Part shown: positions 51,376 through 61,860 of the stretch, piece by piece | Layout: each line of letters starts with the position of its first letter | Position numbering within the stretch: the first letter of the stretch is position 1 | NCBI GenBank assembly: GCA_964035575.1 | Contig: OZ037886.1 | Span: 62,001 to 126,000, forward strand | DNA length: 64,000 nucleotides | Source: Rhynchopus sp. YZ270_cl-10 | Lineage: Eukaryota; Euglenozoa; Diplonemea; Diplonemida; Diplonemidae | Reading direction: 5' to 3' | Translations under genes and position numbers: made by a program | Notes under the pieces: generated by a model | What the model was told of the DNA's origin: nothing | The model's database searches: none | What the model saw: the letters and a program-made list of their open reading frames with translations, nothing else

Positions 51376-53160
51376 TCACACATCTATCCCATCCGTTGGC
51401 AGCAGATACGTCGAATTTGGTGCATAATTCGTTGAATTGTGCGGGCGTGGTGCGTAATTCCGTGGTGTGGGGTAGTGGGGGGAGGGTGGAGCGGAGAGGG
51501 GTGTGTGGTTTGGCACTTGCTGCTGCGGCACTTGCCCCGCTGCCGCCCAGATATGCGCTGTGAGCTGCTCTATCATCTCTGGCGAGGGCGATGCTGGCGA
51601 TGCAGGCGACACCATCCCTTGGCTGTAGCCGATCCCATTCTGCCCCACCTGCCCCGTCTGCGGCATTGGTCTAGGCGGCGACACCCTCTGTGACTGCTGC
51701 GGCCCTGCCCTCACCGGCGTTCTCTGCATCGGTGTGGCTACCTCCGCTGCAGGCGCCCACTCCTTGATCCACCCCTTCACCATCGACGTCACACCACTCA
51801 TCGCCTGCGTCACCTCCGCACTCAACTGCCTCCTTGCCTCGAGAGGGGACAACGCCACCGGGGGCGCTCCCATGGGCCGTCTTGTTAATCCTGCGTCGTA
51901 TGGTATTGCGGGGCCCAGAGGGCGGGGCGGGCTGGGGTTGGCGCCTAGCGGAGTGACTGGAGAGGAAGAGAACCGGGCAGGCTGGCGTTGCAGTCGCGCT
52001 ACTGCAGCGCGTTGGCCGAATTGGGATGCCAGATCAAGAGGAGATCGTCCTTTTGCGTCTCGTTGCAAAGGGCTTGCCCCAGCTTCGAGGAGCACATCAA
52101 TCACCTCAACGTGTCCATGGCGTGCTGCGTGGTGCAATGCAGTTTTTCCATCCTGCCGAGGTTCATCCACGCGCGCCGTACCACTCCGCAGCAACGACAT
52201 AACGGCGCCTATGTCGCCACACGCTGCAGCAGCGCGCAACGCACCTTCCCTTCCGCTGGCTATGTCGATTTCGTCGAGATTTGATGTATTCGAAGGAGGC
52301 ATGCCATAGGGCTTGTACTGCACAGGGGATCCCCCACGGTGTGTGCTGTGTGGGCTCAGGGAGGCACGGAAAGGGCCGAGGGCATGGGTCGGCAAGGAGG
52401 CGTCGCCGTCGAAGTAGTCTGCCGCAACGACAGAGGAGGTTGCGTCGTCGTGTGCCCCGAGGTACTCACGCAGGGGCATGCGGTCGTAGTGCTGCTGGCG
52501 CATCTGTTCGCGCCGAAGCGATGCTGCAAGACGAGCCTCACGCTCTGTCCACCCATACACCCGCTCAGGACCCTCAAGCATCCCGTTACCCAGCTCCAAA
52601 GTGACGTGAGTCATAAAATTTCCTCTGGTAGGGTCGTCAGACCGTACAATGACAGGGGTGATGGTGACGACAGACCCCGTGGCATCTCCAATAGGGCGTG
52701 AGCTGGTGTTGGAGATCATGCTGCCCCGTTTGCTGCGTGTGGCGGTGGAGGCGTTGGAGGCAGGGGGCTTGTCGGACTTCTCGGATTTGGTGGTTTTGTC
52801 TTTCTTGTCTTTCGTGTCTTTGGAGTCTTTGGTGTCCTCGGCAGGCTCTTCTTGTTTCTCCTTTTTGTCCTTTTTGTCTTTTTTGTCCTTCTTCTTCGGC
52901 GACTCTTCAGAAGCAGACCCATCATCCTCCTTCTTCTTCTTCTTTTCCTTCTTCTCCTTCTTGTCCTTCTTCTCCTTCTTCTCCTTCTTTGGGCTCTCGC
53001 CATCCCCCTTTGCCTGCTTCCCCAGCTCTTTCTTGAGGTCCCAACACGTTGCCTTCGTCTTCTTGTTTTGGAAGTACGTTTTGCCAGACTTTTTATCAGT
53101 CTTCTCCACCCATTCGCCGCCGTCTAAGGCAGCCTGTACATCTTCATCAGTGACAGCCAT
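51376..53160 (-). CDS. WW-domain and ankyrin-repeat protein
   Basis: Intronless, 594 aa. A WW domain spans residues about 14-46 (Trp17, Tyr29-Phe30, Trp40 in GGEWVEKTDKKSGKTYFQ, NKKTKATCWDL). Then come a long Lys/Asp/Glu stretch (KKEKKDKKEKKEKKKKK, about 55-130), a conserved-looking segment with GPERVYGWTEREARLAASLR, at least two ankyrin repeats (about 312-385, DGKTALHHAARHGHVEVIDV) and a Pro/Gln-rich tail. WW domains bind proline motifs. The neighbouring upstream gene encodes a protein full of SPPVSP units, a conceivable ligand, but this is only an inference from adjacency and sequence. Confidence 0.85.
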   Translation of the reverse strand: MAVTDEDVQAALDGGEWVEKTDKKSGKTYFQNKKTKATCWDLKKELGKQAKGDGESPKKEKKEKKDKKEKKEKKKKKEDDGSASEESPKKKDKKDKKDKKEKQEEPAEDTKDSKDTKDKKDKTTKSEKSDKPPASNASTATRSKRGSMISNTSSRPIGDATGSVVTITPVIVRSDDPTRGNFMTHVTLELGNGMLEGPERVYGWTEREARLAASLRREQMRQQHYDRMPLREYLGAHDDATSSVVAADYFDGDASLPTHALGPFRASLSPHSTHRGGSPVQYKPYGMPPSNTSNLDEIDIASGREGALRAAAACGDIGAVMSLLRSGTARVDEPRQDGKTALHHAARHGHVEVIDVLLEAGASPLQRDAKGRSPLDLASQFGQRAAVARLQRQPARFSSSPVTPLGANPSPPRPLGPAIPYDAGLTRRPMGAPPVALSPLEARRQLSAEVTQAMSGVTSMVKGWIKEWAPAAEVATPMQRTPVRAGPQQSQRVSPPRPMPQTGQVGQNGIGYSQGMVSPASPASPSPEMIEQLTAHIWAAAGQVPQQQVPNHTPLSAPPSPHYPTPRNYAPRPHNSTNYAPNSTYLLPTDGIDV

Positions 53161-54025
53161 GTGAAGGCTCTCAGAGAGTGCCGGGTGGTGTGGTGCCTGT
53201 TGGGGGTTTTAGTAGTGAGAAAAGGGAGGAACGAAGGGAAGTGAAATGAATTTTGACTTGAAAGAGTGGTTGAAACGCTCGGTCGTGCTCAGTGCAAAGG
53301 GTGGGATGTGAACAGAAGTTGACTTTGAAATATTAAAGCCCTTTTCTGAACAGCGTACCTTTTGATACATAATCGGTGTACGCTTATACCCTAATTCTTT
53401 TGCGAAGTGCGAGACAAAGTCCGAAAAGCCAAAAGGAGAACCCATTGTGCGACAGAGTTCACCCTGTACGGACACATGCCGTGGGGTACACCCCAAGCAA
53501 ATGAAACATGATATTTTCGAGAGGAAAAACGGAGAAAAAAAAGACAGACTTTTTTTTTTTTTTGAAAGCTTTGAGCGCCCCTCTTGGGCCACAACACACA
53601 TTTCCTTTGAAAAAAAACTTGAAGTTGTTTTGATAACGTACACAGAACCCCCCTTGAAACACCCCCCAATAAAATGGGGACGGGAAAGTTGTGGGATCGA
53701 CCCACCCCTCATAAAGCTGAGGTTAAAAAAAACGCAAAAGGGGGGACGCAAGAATAGAGCCTTGTGGTGAGAGGTAACAACGGAAGATCGCGATTGTCGT
53801 ACTGTAAAGACCCTGCATCATTCTTATGATCGCAGAGTAGTTTGGTTTGTGTCGACAAATCACCCAAAAAATAGTCGGATCGGGGTAGGTAAGTAAAGTC
53901 GTTTTCGCTGATTGCACAAATCCTCCTGAGGGATGATTGGATGATTTGGCGACCGTACCCGGTAATACTATTTTCTCCTTTAAAGCAAGCTTCGTAGGAA
54001 TAAAAAAAGAAACTTTTGCCTAAAT

Positions 54026-54047
54026 GAATATGCCTCACTGTGCATAA
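54026..54047 (-). repeat. type-E hairpin element
   Basis: TATGC/GCATA stem around CTCACTGT. Confidence 0.7.
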
Positions 54048-54101
54048 TTACATATCCAAAAAAAACTCATGATTAGTCACCTTGAAAAAAAGGTACTAAT
54101 A

Positions 54102-54134
54102 GTGATTTACAAGCCTCTCATGCTTGAGAATCAC
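54102..54134 (-). repeat. type-A hairpin element, covaried outer stem
   Basis: GTGATT pairs with AATCAC; CAAG with CTTG; loop CCTCTCATG. Confidence 0.75.
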
Positions 54135-54750
54135 CTCAAGAAAAGGAGGGTTATATACCTCAAAAATAGGAGGGGAGAGAACTAGGAACTACCGACAATA
54201 ACATCGCGTCGCTGACTCACCTGAAAGGGAAAAAGAAACAAACAAACAAAAAAACACGCATTTTTTTTTTTTTACAAAGTTTGGGTTTATATAATAAATA
54301 GAATCTACTAGACTTGGGGGGAAGGGTAAGCTGAAATACAAAAGAAATTTTTTTTTTCACACGTCTCAAAAACAGAAGAAAAATGAGATCAAGGGGGAAG
54401 GGGAAATCAGTGGGGAAAACCTACGCTAGCACTGGGGTACAAAACAAGAGGGGAAGGGGAGGGCTGAGAGAGGCGCGCTCGGTAGTTACACTGTGCATGT
54501 CCTCGCTCTGTTTCCCGGTGCCCCCCCAATTCTCCTCATTTGTTCATTTAATAATGTGTCGATCATCACGTTACACCAGCTCGGCAAAGATCTGTACTCA
54601 ATGTAGGCTGAAGCCTGTGTACTGCAAAAGGCAGATTTTTTATTTTGCTTTCTCAAAGAAATCTAAACCTACGATGACCCTTTTTCGGGTCTTTTGTGAT
54701 CACTCTTGAACGGAATTTAGTGGGGGGTGACAAAAAAGAACAGAGACATA

Positions 54751-54780
54751 GGTAAGATGATCTCTCGTGCGGCACCTTAT
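54751..54780 (-). repeat. type-A hairpin element, shortened
   Basis: GGTAAGATGA, TCTCTCGTGC, GGCACCTTAT; inner stem lost. Confidence 0.6.
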
Positions 54781-54863
54781 AGAAGGGGGCTGCTTACCTT
54801 GCTCTAGCTTTGCTTTGTCAGGCAAGTCTTCACGCTCGTTGAGAGTTTTGGCCACAAAACACA

Positions 54864-57389
54864 TCAACGGGAGACTTGACTGATCATCCTTGTTGGCTTT
54901 CGTGTGACGTAGGCTTCGGAGGGGTGTGCTGGGTTGTACTGTGGATTCGGTACGCGAGGGTCGTGGGTGGGGTAGGCCCTGTTGTTGTTGTTGCCTGCAT
55001 AGGCCCCTTGTGCGTGGGAGTGTGGGTACTGTGGGGCACCGAAGTGCTGCCACAGTGCACGTCCGTCCCCGACGCTGGTCTGCATGCCCGGTCGTGTGGG
55101 CGACACTGCGCGTGTCGCAGGCGGCCCTGCACCAAGCGAGACGTTGCCAGACTGGTACAGGGGTGTCCCGCCGATGGGCATCTGCGGCTGCGGCTTCTGG
55201 GTGGTGATGTGTTGGAGCTGGCGTGCGTCGGCACGTTGCTGCCAGGGTGGGGTATTGGCTGGGAACGTGGCCTGCTGCTGGTGGTGGTGGTGTTGTTGTT
55301 GCTGTTGTTGGAATTGCTGCTGGTGCATTTGCTGTTGCATTTGCTGCTGCTGTTGATACTGAAACTGTTGCTGCTGGTGCTGCTGCTGGAAGCGCACCTG
55401 CTGTGCCATCGGGATCGGCGTGACTTGTATCATGTGCTGCGGGGTGCGGGCGACGAAGGGCTGCTGCTGCATGGCAGCGCTTTCTTGGGGAACGTGGATG
55501 CGTCTGTGCAGGGGGCCCGACACTGGCGGAACTGTCTCTCCTCCTCCCCCACCCTCTACGGGCATCGCTGCTTGCGTGTAGTCGGAAGGCACCTGATACG
55601 CCTGACGCGGTGTAAGCGGCTGCACGGTCTGCACGGTTTGCGCAGTTTGCACAGTTTGCATAGCCTTACGCGGTGTTAGCGGCTGCATGGTCTGCACGGT
55701 GTGTGCCTTCTCCGTGACGCCCGCTTCCCTTGGTGTTGTTGGTGTGTGTGTCGTAGTCGTGCTCTGCTGTCTCCTGCGCAGACGTGCCTGCAGACGCTGT
55801 ATAGCACACTCGAGCACGTCTTTGAGCTGTCCCGCTGTGTGCGGTGCGTTGTTCAGCTGCCACACCGCTGCGATGATGACACAGAGCTCTCTGTCGGAGA
55901 AGCCAGGCGGCTCGTCAAGGTTCACTGTCATGTCCACTGCCTTGAGCATGCCTGCTTTGCCTACCTCCACGTCAGCGTCGACCACTGCTCGGCGAAGACG
56001 TAGCAAGCTCCGCTCTGCGACAGCCACCATGTCTTCCTCTACACCATTGTGCGCGACACACGACTCCAGCAACTCATGTTCCCTTCCCTTCACGTCCCCG
56101 ATGTACACTTCAAGACGTGCACGGAAGCTTTCCGCACGGCTACCTGACAACGCCAGCCCCGTCATTGTCGATGGGTTGAACGGCGACCCCGACCGACTCA
56201 CACCAGACGCCTTTCTCGAGGACGGATACGACACCCGACTCGGCGTAGCCTTCACCACAGGCGACACTGGTGGTGACAGCCTCCTCTTCCCACCAGACGC
56301 TGCAGACGTGGAACGCACTTCAGTGGACGCAAAAGACGACCGCACCACAGCCTTCACTGGCGACACCGGCGGTGACATCCTCCGTTTCGTCCCTCCACCA
56401 CCACTACCACCACCACCACCACTCCCCGACGGCGAGCGCTTCACCTCCGTCGTAAACGACGGTCTACTCGCCACAGGCTTTACCACAGGCGACACCGGGG
56501 GCGACATTCTCCCCTTCGCACCGGGACTCGCAGAAACCGGTCGCTCAGAGGGAAACGACTGCCGCACCACAGGCTTCACCACTGGAGACCTCGGCGGCGA
56601 CAGCCTTCTTTTCCCTCCACCACTGCCACCACTCCCTGACGGCGAGCGATTCACCTCAGACGTAAACGACGGCCTCACAACAGGCTTCACCACCGGCGAC
56701 ACTGGCGGCGACATCCTCCGCTTCACCCCTCCACCGGGACTCTGCGACTGCGAGCGACCTACCTCTCCTCCACTTGACCTCCCCGCAGGCTTCACCTCAA
56801 AAGACCTCACAGGCTTCACCACCGGCGACACCGGCGGCGACGCCCTCCGTGCTGTGCCCACTGTGCCCACTGTCTCCACCCCCTTCCCCCCTGGCCCCAC
56901 GGACACACGCTCCACCGGAAACGGCTTTGCCTTGCTCACCGGCGACACTGGGGGCGACATCCTTCTCTTACCTGGCGGGCTTCCTGAGGTAGACGCACCA
57001 CGCCCACCTGGCCCCATCGGATCGCCTGCAGAAGACGTGGGTGACGGCGGAGGCGAGAAACGGCCAGAAACAGGCGCGACCTTTGTGCTGATGGAGTGCA
57101 GTGGCGGTGGGATGCGCGAGGTGTACGATGCTGCCGACGTTGCTGAGGAGGAGGACACACGGGGCGCTTCGCCACGTCTGACCACAGGGGGCGGCGGAGG
57201 TGGAGGCGGCGGGGGTGGTATCACTGCTGCCGGTGGTGGCGGCACAAAGGTTGTCGCAGTCTGCGTCTTCGTCGGCGAATCCTCAAACGAAAGCGCCTTC
57301 GTCACCGGCGCCTCTACTGGAGCATCCCAGAACAAATCATCAATACTAAACTCACCAGATTCCTCCAAATTTGGACCATTTTTGGCCAT
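54864..57389 (-). CDS. large disordered protein with SPPVSPVVKP repeats
   Basis: Intronless, 841 aa. After an acidic N-terminus and a poly-Pro stretch, residues about 135-390 carry seven copies of a (K/R)RRxSPPVSPVVKP unit at 25-45 residue spacing, each with two SP phosphorylation-type sites and a basic patch. A helical domain of about 130 residues follows (AESFRARLEVYIGDVKGREH, LNNAPHTAGQLKDVLECAIQ), then Thr/Pro-rich repeats (PLTPRKAMQTVQ) and a Gln/Met/His-rich stretch near 650-710. It resembles proline-directed-kinase substrates or scaffold/cytoskeletal proteins. Not recognised as a family member. Repeat units could expand or contract. Confidence 0.8.
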   Translation of the reverse strand: MAKNGPNLEESGEFSIDDLFWDAPVEAPVTKALSFEDSPTKTQTATTFVPPPPAAVIPPPPPPPPPPPVVRRGEAPRVSSSSATSAASYTSRIPPPLHSISTKVAPVSGRFSPPPSPTSSAGDPMGPGGRGASTSGSPPGKRRMSPPVSPVSKAKPFPVERVSVGPGGKGVETVGTVGTARRASPPVSPVVKPVRSFEVKPAGRSSGGEVGRSQSQSPGGGVKRRMSPPVSPVVKPVVRPSFTSEVNRSPSGSGGSGGGKRRLSPPRSPVVKPVVRQSFPSERPVSASPGAKGRMSPPVSPVVKPVASRPSFTTEVKRSPSGSGGGGGSGGGGTKRRMSPPVSPVKAVVRSSFASTEVRSTSAASGGKRRLSPPVSPVVKATPSRVSYPSSRKASGVSRSGSPFNPSTMTGLALSGSRAESFRARLEVYIGDVKGREHELLESCVAHNGVEEDMVAVAERSLLRLRRAVVDADVEVGKAGMLKAVDMTVNLDEPPGFSDRELCVIIAAVWQLNNAPHTAGQLKDVLECAIQRLQARLRRRQQSTTTTHTPTTPREAGVTEKAHTVQTMQPLTPRKAMQTVQTAQTVQTVQPLTPRQAYQVPSDYTQAAMPVEGGGGGETVPPVSGPLHRRIHVPQESAAMQQQPFVARTPQHMIQVTPIPMAQQVRFQQQHQQQQFQYQQQQQMQQQMHQQQFQQQQQQHHHHQQQATFPANTPPWQQRADARQLQHITTQKPQPQMPIGGTPLYQSGNVSLGAGPPATRAVSPTRPGMQTSVGDGRALWQHFGAPQYPHSHAQGAYAGNNNNRAYPTHDPRVPNPQYNPAHPSEAYVTRKPTRMISQVSR

Positions 57390-57769
57390 TTTCTTTGTGT
57401 TTGCTTCGGAGGATGTTATATTGGATAAGGAGCAAAGTTTAAAAAGGAGTAAAAAAAGAAGTACAAACCGTGAACATTGAAATGCAGTGATTAGGCATTA
57501 GGAATACGCGTTTTTTGGAACATAATGAAAGGGTTTTTAAAGAGGTATTTCGTTTTTTTTTTTTTTTTGTTTAGAATCGGTAGTTATGGGGTTAGGGAGA
57601 GAGAAGGGGTTTGCAGGAGAAGAGAACAGTTGCAACAAAAAAATTGAAAATAATGTGCAAAAAAAAGGTAGTTATTTGGTGTGATCACCCAAACGGATTC
57701 TCCGTGGTTCTTCCGTGGTTCTTCCGTGGGTTGTCCGTACCCCCTGAATCACACCATTATCGCTAGCAA

Positions 57770-57818
57770 AGGCACATCCAACTGACCCACGTACGATGCC
57801 AGTCCCGGATGAAAGCGG
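57770..57818 (-). repeat. type-C dispersed repeat
   Basis: AAAGGCACATCCAACTGACC, CACGTACGATGCCAGTCCCG, GATGAAAGC. Confidence 0.7.
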
Positions 57819-57991
57819 AAAGTGCCCTGAAGGTGCGCAATAAGAATAGTAAAGTATAAGGTTGTGCGAGCTTCCGGATGGACGCAGGCACGTCAGAAAC
57901 ACAGCTCTCGTGCATATCAAAAAAAAAAGCTTTTGAGGTGAACTACAGGGTTTCCTCCCCATACGTCAAATGACAAAAGGGGGGTATATAA

Positions 57992-59073
57992 CATACAATG
58001 CAACGAGGCCGAGTCGGCCTCGCCAAGGCCTGAAAATAAATACTCAGGCGTGCCTGAGGCGTACTCGGGATTAGTTACGTTTAAGTACGCCTCAGGCACG
58101 CCTGGGTATATATATATTTCTTACCAGCATTTTGGTCATGAACAAAAAAGTATTTACCCCCAAATTTTGTGGCTTTCGATTCAGACGTAGCAAAATCTTT
58201 CAAATGCGGGGTCGCACGATGAAAAATGTGCCTCTGGGCCGAGCGAGTCGAAAAAATGAAAAGGGTTCGCTAAGCTTTGGTGCTGATGATATATATTTTG
58301 GTGGTACCTTCGGGTATTTCATTGATTCAAGAATCATTGTAAACAAATCTCGGGGGTGCTTTTCGACTGAGTCCCTTCGGGGCCCAACTTGATGCAAGAC
58401 GGAAGAGGCTCATACAAGGCTGGACCCTCTAACACTAGAGAGATCCCATCGAGATCCCAGAATTTTACACAGGCCTCCTTGATCCACAGACCACAGCTCT
58501 ATTTTTAGTACAACTATGGGGTGGCCAAAGGACTTTTTTATACTTTTTTATACCCGAGGTATGACTCATCTTCTGCGAAGCCTCTTTTTAGGAGGCAGTT
58601 TACTGTAAGCAGTAACCATGATATTTTTCCACTAAAAATATCTTGCGACGCCGCAATTTTCTCAGCAGGACACCGAAAGTTGATTTCAGCACATTTCAGG
58701 GGGCGGAGGAAATACATGGCATGCCTTAGAAACGTGATGACCTGTGCGTAATAATTTTATATATCAGCAGAAATATGAAATCGGGTATACTTTCCCCTGG
58801 TTTTGGTACAAACTTAAAGTCACGCATTTTTTGCTAAAAAAATTGTCCGACCCCGGAATTTTTTCAGATCGCTCCGGAAATGCATCAGAGGCCCTTTTTG
58901 CGGGGGGGAAATACACACCAGGCGCCTGAAACGCAAGTATGCGTTGATATATACTCAGGCGTGCCTGAGGCGTACTTAAACGTAACTAATCCCGAGTACG
59001 CCTCAGGCACGCCTCAGATATATTTTCCAGATACGAGTATTTTCAGGCGTACCCGGCCTCGTTGCATTGTATG
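57992..59073. mobile_element. TIR element (1082 bp) with 6-bp target duplication
   Basis: Ends CATACAATGCAACGAGGCCG are inverted; flanks are ATATAA on both sides (57986-57991, 59074-59079). Inverted similarity extends over roughly 110-125 nt per end and includes a subterminal palindrome built from ACTCAGGCGTGCCTGAGGCG ... CGCCTCAGGCACGCCTG, itself interrupted by TCGGGATTAGTTACG. The interior has degenerate direct repeats of about 160 nt (near 58620-58740 and 58830-58930) and short ORFs without a recognisable transposase, so it is probably non-autonomous. Superfamily not assigned. Confidence 0.85.
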
Positions 59074-59727
59074 ATATAATTCACCTCTCTTCGTTATGTT
59101 TGGGTGTTTTTTTTTTTTTTTTTTTTTTTGTTGTTGTTGTCACCCCCTTTTCGTGGGTGAAGAAATCTATCTGGGTTTTGTTATTTTTAGAGTGCTTCTC
59201 TCTCTCTCTCTCCACTTTGTTTCGTGAGGACAAAAAGACTAAAAGAGAGGGGGAAAACACAGATAATATTTTGTTTAAAATTGAGGGAAAAAAGGAGGGG
59301 GAAAAAAATAAAACGGAAAAAGAATATAAGACGAATTGATCATCGCAGTTGGGGGGGTTTTGCCTACATTATTCCTTCAGGCTAGAGAAACAGGCCACGT
59401 TGCCTTGGAAGACCTTATTGTAAAAAATTTCTCTGAAGTTACGGATCTAGTTTTGCCGACTTTGGTGTGGCTGACGACCCCAAAATAGCAGAAAGTAGCA
59501 GAAAATAGCACCCCCCTTCAGTCACACCAGACTTTCCTTACATCGTTCTGTCGATTGAGAGAGGCTTTCCAAAAAAATTATCGACCGTACTAATGTTCGA
59601 CCTTTTCAGGATTTTTTCTGGAAGTTCGACCTTTTTTTACGGCCGACAATTTTTTTACGATGACGGTAACGGTACGGCCTGATGCCATCTCTCTCTCTCT
59701 CCTATTTTTTTCTATGCAAATCCATAT

Positions 59728-60774
59728 GGGAGCGTCCGCGAAAGACCCCCCCCTAAAGCTAACATCCATGCTTATTGGTATTTCACTAATTAAAATTTTG
59801 GTATTTTATAAGATTTTTTTTTACAATGAACTCAGAGTTAAGTTTCTGAGTTCATTAAAAAAAAAATCGGTGAAAAATTCCGAGTAGGTATTAATTTAGA
59901 TAGGAAAAGCTATGTCAGCAGCTATGTGTCCCCTTATTTTACCTGTAAATACTAAGGATATAGGAAGGAATTCACTAATATCTGTCTCTAAACCCATTAT
60001 CAAAAAGGGGGGGAGGAAAGGGGGGTGGAGGCTTGTCGCCCCCTCCGAACACTCTAAATAGAGCGCGAAAGAGCTTCACGCTCCGGGTCGTCTGCGGCGA
60101 TGTCGACTTTCTCGCAGAAAACCCCCTTTTTTGAGTGACCCTATTGACCTCCGTGATGAGTCTCTCCAAGAGTTGCAGACAATTGTCCGCCTGTTCCTCC
60201 TCTTCCTCCTCCGTCTCGCTGTCACTGTCCTGAGGGTGTCGCTGATGCAACTACAGGAGTAGTAAACGGCGGACACCCCTTTTCTCCTGGTGGTTGTCTT
60301 CTGCATATGGAGGGACATATGCTTCGAGCTACACACCTCGCGCATCCAGCTCCTCGCGCCCCACCCTTTGCCCCCCTGCCAGTGGACCCCTGCATACACC
60401 TGCAGCTCGGCGAAGTTTTTTAGGCCTCGGAAAGGCCGGGTTTTCAGCTCCTGAGCGAATGCTTTGGCTGGTGATTACATTTCCCCCTGTTGTGTTGTTC
60501 TATGGGTGGTTATATGGGTGTTTGTGAGGATTTCCTTGTACATCCTTAGTATTTACAGGTAAAATAAGGGGACACATAGCTGTTGACATAGCTTTTCCTA
60601 TCTAAATTAATACCTACTCGGAATTTTTCACCGATTTTTTTTTTAATGAACTCAGAAACTTAACTCTGAGTTCATTTAAAAAAAAAATCTTATAAAATAC
60701 CAAAATTTTAATTAGTGAAATACCAATAAGCATGGATGTTAGCTTTAGGGGGGGGGTCTTTCGCGGACGCTGCC
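59728..60774. mobile_element. TIR element (1047 bp) with arms of about 230 bp
   Basis: Arms starting GGGAGCGTCCGCGAAAGACC at the left and the inverted GGCAGCGTCCGCGAAAGACC at the right remain alike for about 230 nt (to about 59957 and from about 60540). Flanks read ATAT on both sides, within a palindromic CATATG, so the duplication is 4 bp or the site is palindromic. Between the arms a minus-strand ORF (59975-60250, 91 aa, with DSDSETEEEEEEQ and a helical stretch) matches nothing I know. Non-autonomous, superfamily unassigned. Confidence 0.8.
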
Positions 60775-60947
60775 ATATGCACATCCGTTTCTCAAGAGAA
60801 AAAAAACAAACAAAAGAAACTCCCAAGGTCATCAACATGGTGCCTGCAAAGAGGTCCCTTCTACCCTGACACCTAAAGAGAAAGATAGAGGGAAACAACG
60901 GGTTTGGCAGTGTTATGTCAAGAGAAGAAAAAAACTGTTGTCGAGTG

Positions 60948-61000
60948 CAGGCAGCTCCGACTGATCCACGTACGATGACCAGCCATCCGGATGAAAGCAT
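60948..61000 (-). repeat. type-C dispersed repeat
   Basis: CAGGCAGCTCCGACTGATCC, ACGTACGATGACCAGCCATC, CGGATGAAAGCA. A type-G repeat follows at 61039-61076. Confidence 0.75.
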
Positions 61001-61657
61001 AAATACAATACCCGGCCTACAACAGTAGAAAAGAAACCCTAAAAACTTGCCTGTACTGTAAGAGAACGAGGGCGGTACACAACCGCTCGTCAGCCGACGC
61101 AGGTACCGGAAAAATAAAACATATAGAAGCGTCAGCAGGCCCAGTAGACAGTTCGACGCACAGCACAAAAAAGGGTTTGACCGGATGAACAGAAACTAAT
61201 AGGATTGTTTTAATCGTCGAACGTGCTTTTTGGGGGAGAATAGGAGAGGGGAAGGAGGAGGCTAACAGCATTTTTGGCGTGAATGCAAAAAAAAACAAAA
61301 AATCAACCCAAAAAAAATAACTACAAATAGTGGAGAAAAACGAATGTTGTTCTTTGTTTGTGTCGACAACTCCTAACAGTACCCCCACCTTGGGTACTAC
61401 GAGGCTTCGTATTTTTTGTTATATAACACAGCCAAAAAACAGGGCATCGGTTTGACGATCCAAAGGTGACAAGGGGGGGGAGCGAAGGGGGTTGTTAAAC
61501 AGAATATCGACTGTATTATTTCGCCTAACGTTGGTGCAGATGTCTCCGAAGCAATGAGGGTAAACAAAAAAAGAGAGAAAAAAAAATTGTTAAAGATAAC
61601 CGAATTGAATGGTCGCGTCATTGCAAACTTTTCGTGGCAAAAAAAAGAAGAAAAATT

Positions 61658-61697
61658 TCTAAGAATCTACCTGAGCCTCTCGTACTTAGCCACCTTA
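61658..61697 (-). repeat. type-A hairpin element
   Basis: TCTAAGAATCTACCTGAG, CCTCTCGTA, CTTAGCCACCTTAA. Confidence 0.65.
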
Positions 61698-61860
61698 AAC
61701 CCCACTCACCGTTTTACCTAACAATCCTGCAATACAAATGATTGTCTCGAGTGTACATACAAGAAATGCCACCAGAATTGATTTTTTTTTTCCGGTATCT
61801 GCACGGTGGAGAGTCCACCGTGTGGTGTGCGCCAAAAGGACACCTTTTTAGCGGAGAAGG

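Larger units (their letters stand above)
53161..54863. other. gene-free spacer
   Basis: Type-F repeat with type-B hairpin (53289-53361), type-E (54026-54047), type-A hairpins (54102-54134, 54751-54780) and homopolymers. No gene seen. Confidence 0.65.

Noticed and set aside
55687-57480. Plus-strand ORF of 597 codons rich in FTTGDTGGD repeats
   Set aside because: Antisense of the SPPVSPV repeats; the minus-strand product begins at a good ATG and shares orientation with all other genes.
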